From contig BTPG01000003.1 in assembly GCA_036245525.1 (NCBI GenBank), forward strand, positions 138,330,671-138,394,670: a stretch of 64,000 bases of DNA. The letters are read 5' to 3'. Source of the stretch: Semisulcospira habei (Eukaryota > Mollusca > Gastropoda > Semisulcospiridae). The notes beneath the pieces are model-generated. The model did no database searches, was not told the DNA's origin, and worked only from the letters and a program-made list of their open reading frames with translations. Numbering within the stretch: the stretch's first letter is position 1; each line of letters starts with the position of its first letter. A program made the position numbers and the translations under genes. This document shows positions 63,089 through 64,000 of the stretch, in pieces.

Positions 63089-64000
63089 TCACGGGTCACT
63101 GGATTTGTCCCCGACCTCAATTGTAGGGGAACTGTGTGGCCGGCGCCGTTTCGCTGGTTTAGGTGAAGGCTGTAACGGGGACACCAAGTGTGGCGCACGT
63201 GCCGGTGTTGCGTTGACCTGCTGACCAGTAGCTGCGGCGGCACCGAGTCCTTGGATACGGTTGTCCGGTCTTCTGTCGACGCTGTTGTCTGTCGCATGAC
63301 GGCGGCCGAAGTTGTCGGTGTCGTGGTTCCGTTGAACTAGGGGTCCAGCGACGACCAGCTTGTTTCCCTTGTAGTACGCCCGCATTCCTTTCTCCCGGTG
63401 CAGTCTGATCTGTTCATGTTGCCGGTTGGTTAAGTCACCAGCAACATTAACCCCCTTTTGCTTGAGTGCAGCACGACCCTTGGTCAGGACGTCCATCTTG
63501 TCCCTCCATCTCGCGAACTTCACGATCATGGGGCGGGGTTTGTTGTTGGCTCTGGCACGGTTGGCTGCTACAGATGCAAAGTCCGGTTTGTTCCCCACCC
63601 GGTGTGCGCGTACCAAATCGTCCTCAGTCCAGGTTTTATTTGGCACTGTGCCCTGCAGACATTCCAGTACTTTGGTGGCACAGGAATCGAAGGTCTCGCC
63701 TGGCGTTTCCACGATTCCAAAGAGTCGCAGATTGTCCCTACGTGAGAACGCCTCTAGCTTGTCTAGTTCTTCCTCGTAGCGTTTCCGCAGATCTTCCATG
63801 TCCTCCTGCAAGTCTTCTACAGACTCGGAAACCTCCTCCTGCTTCTCAGTCAGTTCCTTGCAGGTGTCCTCCAGGCTGCGAGCGCGTTGCTTCAAGTCAG
63901 CAATGTCGGTGCCAATCGCCTGTATAGAGGTCAGCACATCACAGAGGTCAGCACGAAGAGACCCCAGTTTCTCGTCAATCACCTGTGTCTGCTTGTCGAT
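63089..64000 (-). CDS. LINE-D ORF1: nucleic-acid chaperone-like protein (partial at right edge)
   Basis: The frame is open to the window edge, so the start is outside; it ends at 63089, 51 bp before the ORF2 ATG. A long coiled coil (KQRARSLEDTCKELTEKQEE, VEDLQEDMEDLRKRYEEELD) leads into an RRM-like segment (FSRRDNLRLFGIVETPGE), then LVRAHRVGNKP, RPMIVKFARWRDKMDVL and a basic Pro-rich tail (KPAKRRRPHSSPT). This order matches L1/Tx1-type ORF1 proteins, which trimerise and bind element RNA. It is followed on the same strand by ORF2. Confidence 0.88.
   Translation of the reverse strand: MDKQTQVIDEKLGSLRADLCDVLTSIQAIGTDIADLKQRARSLEDTCKELTEKQEEVSESVEDLQEDMEDLRKRYEEELDKLEAFSRRDNLRLFGIVETPGETFDSCATKVLECLQGTVPNKTWTEDDLVRAHRVGNKPDFASVAANRARANNKPRPMIVKFARWRDKMDVLTKGRAALKQKGVNVAGDLTNRQHEQIRLHREKGMRAYYKGNKLVVAGPLVQRNHDTDNFGRRHATDNSVDRRPDNRIQGLGAAAATGQQVNATPARAPHLVSPLQPSPKPAKRRRPHSSPTIEVGDKSSDP

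Overview
This window looks like nuclear DNA of a gastropod-like mollusc. It is intron-rich, full of microsatellites, and crowded with non-LTR retrotransposons, tRNA-derived SINEs and short palindromic elements. The host exons I can assemble encode secreted PAN/EB-type and tectonin lectin proteins and a sigma-like glutathione S-transferase. The animal assignment is firm. The mollusc assignment is an inference from these families and the SINE type.

Layout. 0-2.3 kb: a dead LINE, interrupted by a fold-back retroposon and by a TTAA hairpin element. 2.3-8.5 kb: microsatellites and palindromes. 8.5-11.1 kb: a three-exon gene for a secreted PAN-like plus EB-module protein (minus strand). 11.1-17.8 kb: hairpin elements, a SINE and a featureless stretch. 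17.8-21.2 kb: two terminal exons of a GST (minus) and two decayed GST-like exons (plus). 22.5-27.0 kb: a two-coding-exon secreted tectonin lectin with an apparent GC-AG intron. 27.1-30.3 kb: LINE remnants. 30.3-36.5 kb: repeats. 36.5-40.6 kb: two tandem paralogues of a small secreted two-cysteine protein; the second is interrupted. 40.58-56.98 kb: a full-length Polinton/Maverick element. 57-59.2 kb: LINE tails and microsatellites. 59.2-64 kb: a LINE with long intact ORFs, running off the right edge.

The main object is the 16.4-kb Polinton. It has about 460-bp terminal inverted repeats and an exact 6-bp target duplication (CTGTGA). It carries a protein-primed-type family B DNA polymerase, an rve integrase of the F54H12.3 type, an FtsK/HerA-like packaging ATPase, a double-jelly-roll-type major capsid candidate, a penton-like candidate and eight further ORFs, several with membrane segments. 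I see no adenovirus-type protease. Polymerase, integrase and perhaps one small ORF each carry a one-base frameshift, so this copy is either recently inactivated or mis-sequenced. It inserted exactly on a splice acceptor of the small secreted gene: the duplicated hexamer contains the acceptor AG, and the element's own end now supplies the pyrimidine tract.

A second theme is a very dense population (more than 25 recognisable pieces) of TTAA-flanked elements built around near-perfect hairpins. Two families with different termini share nearly the same full length (about 206-207 bp) and architecture. One copy sits in a LINE reading frame that is continuous across a single TTAA, so the window itself supplies the empty-site proof.
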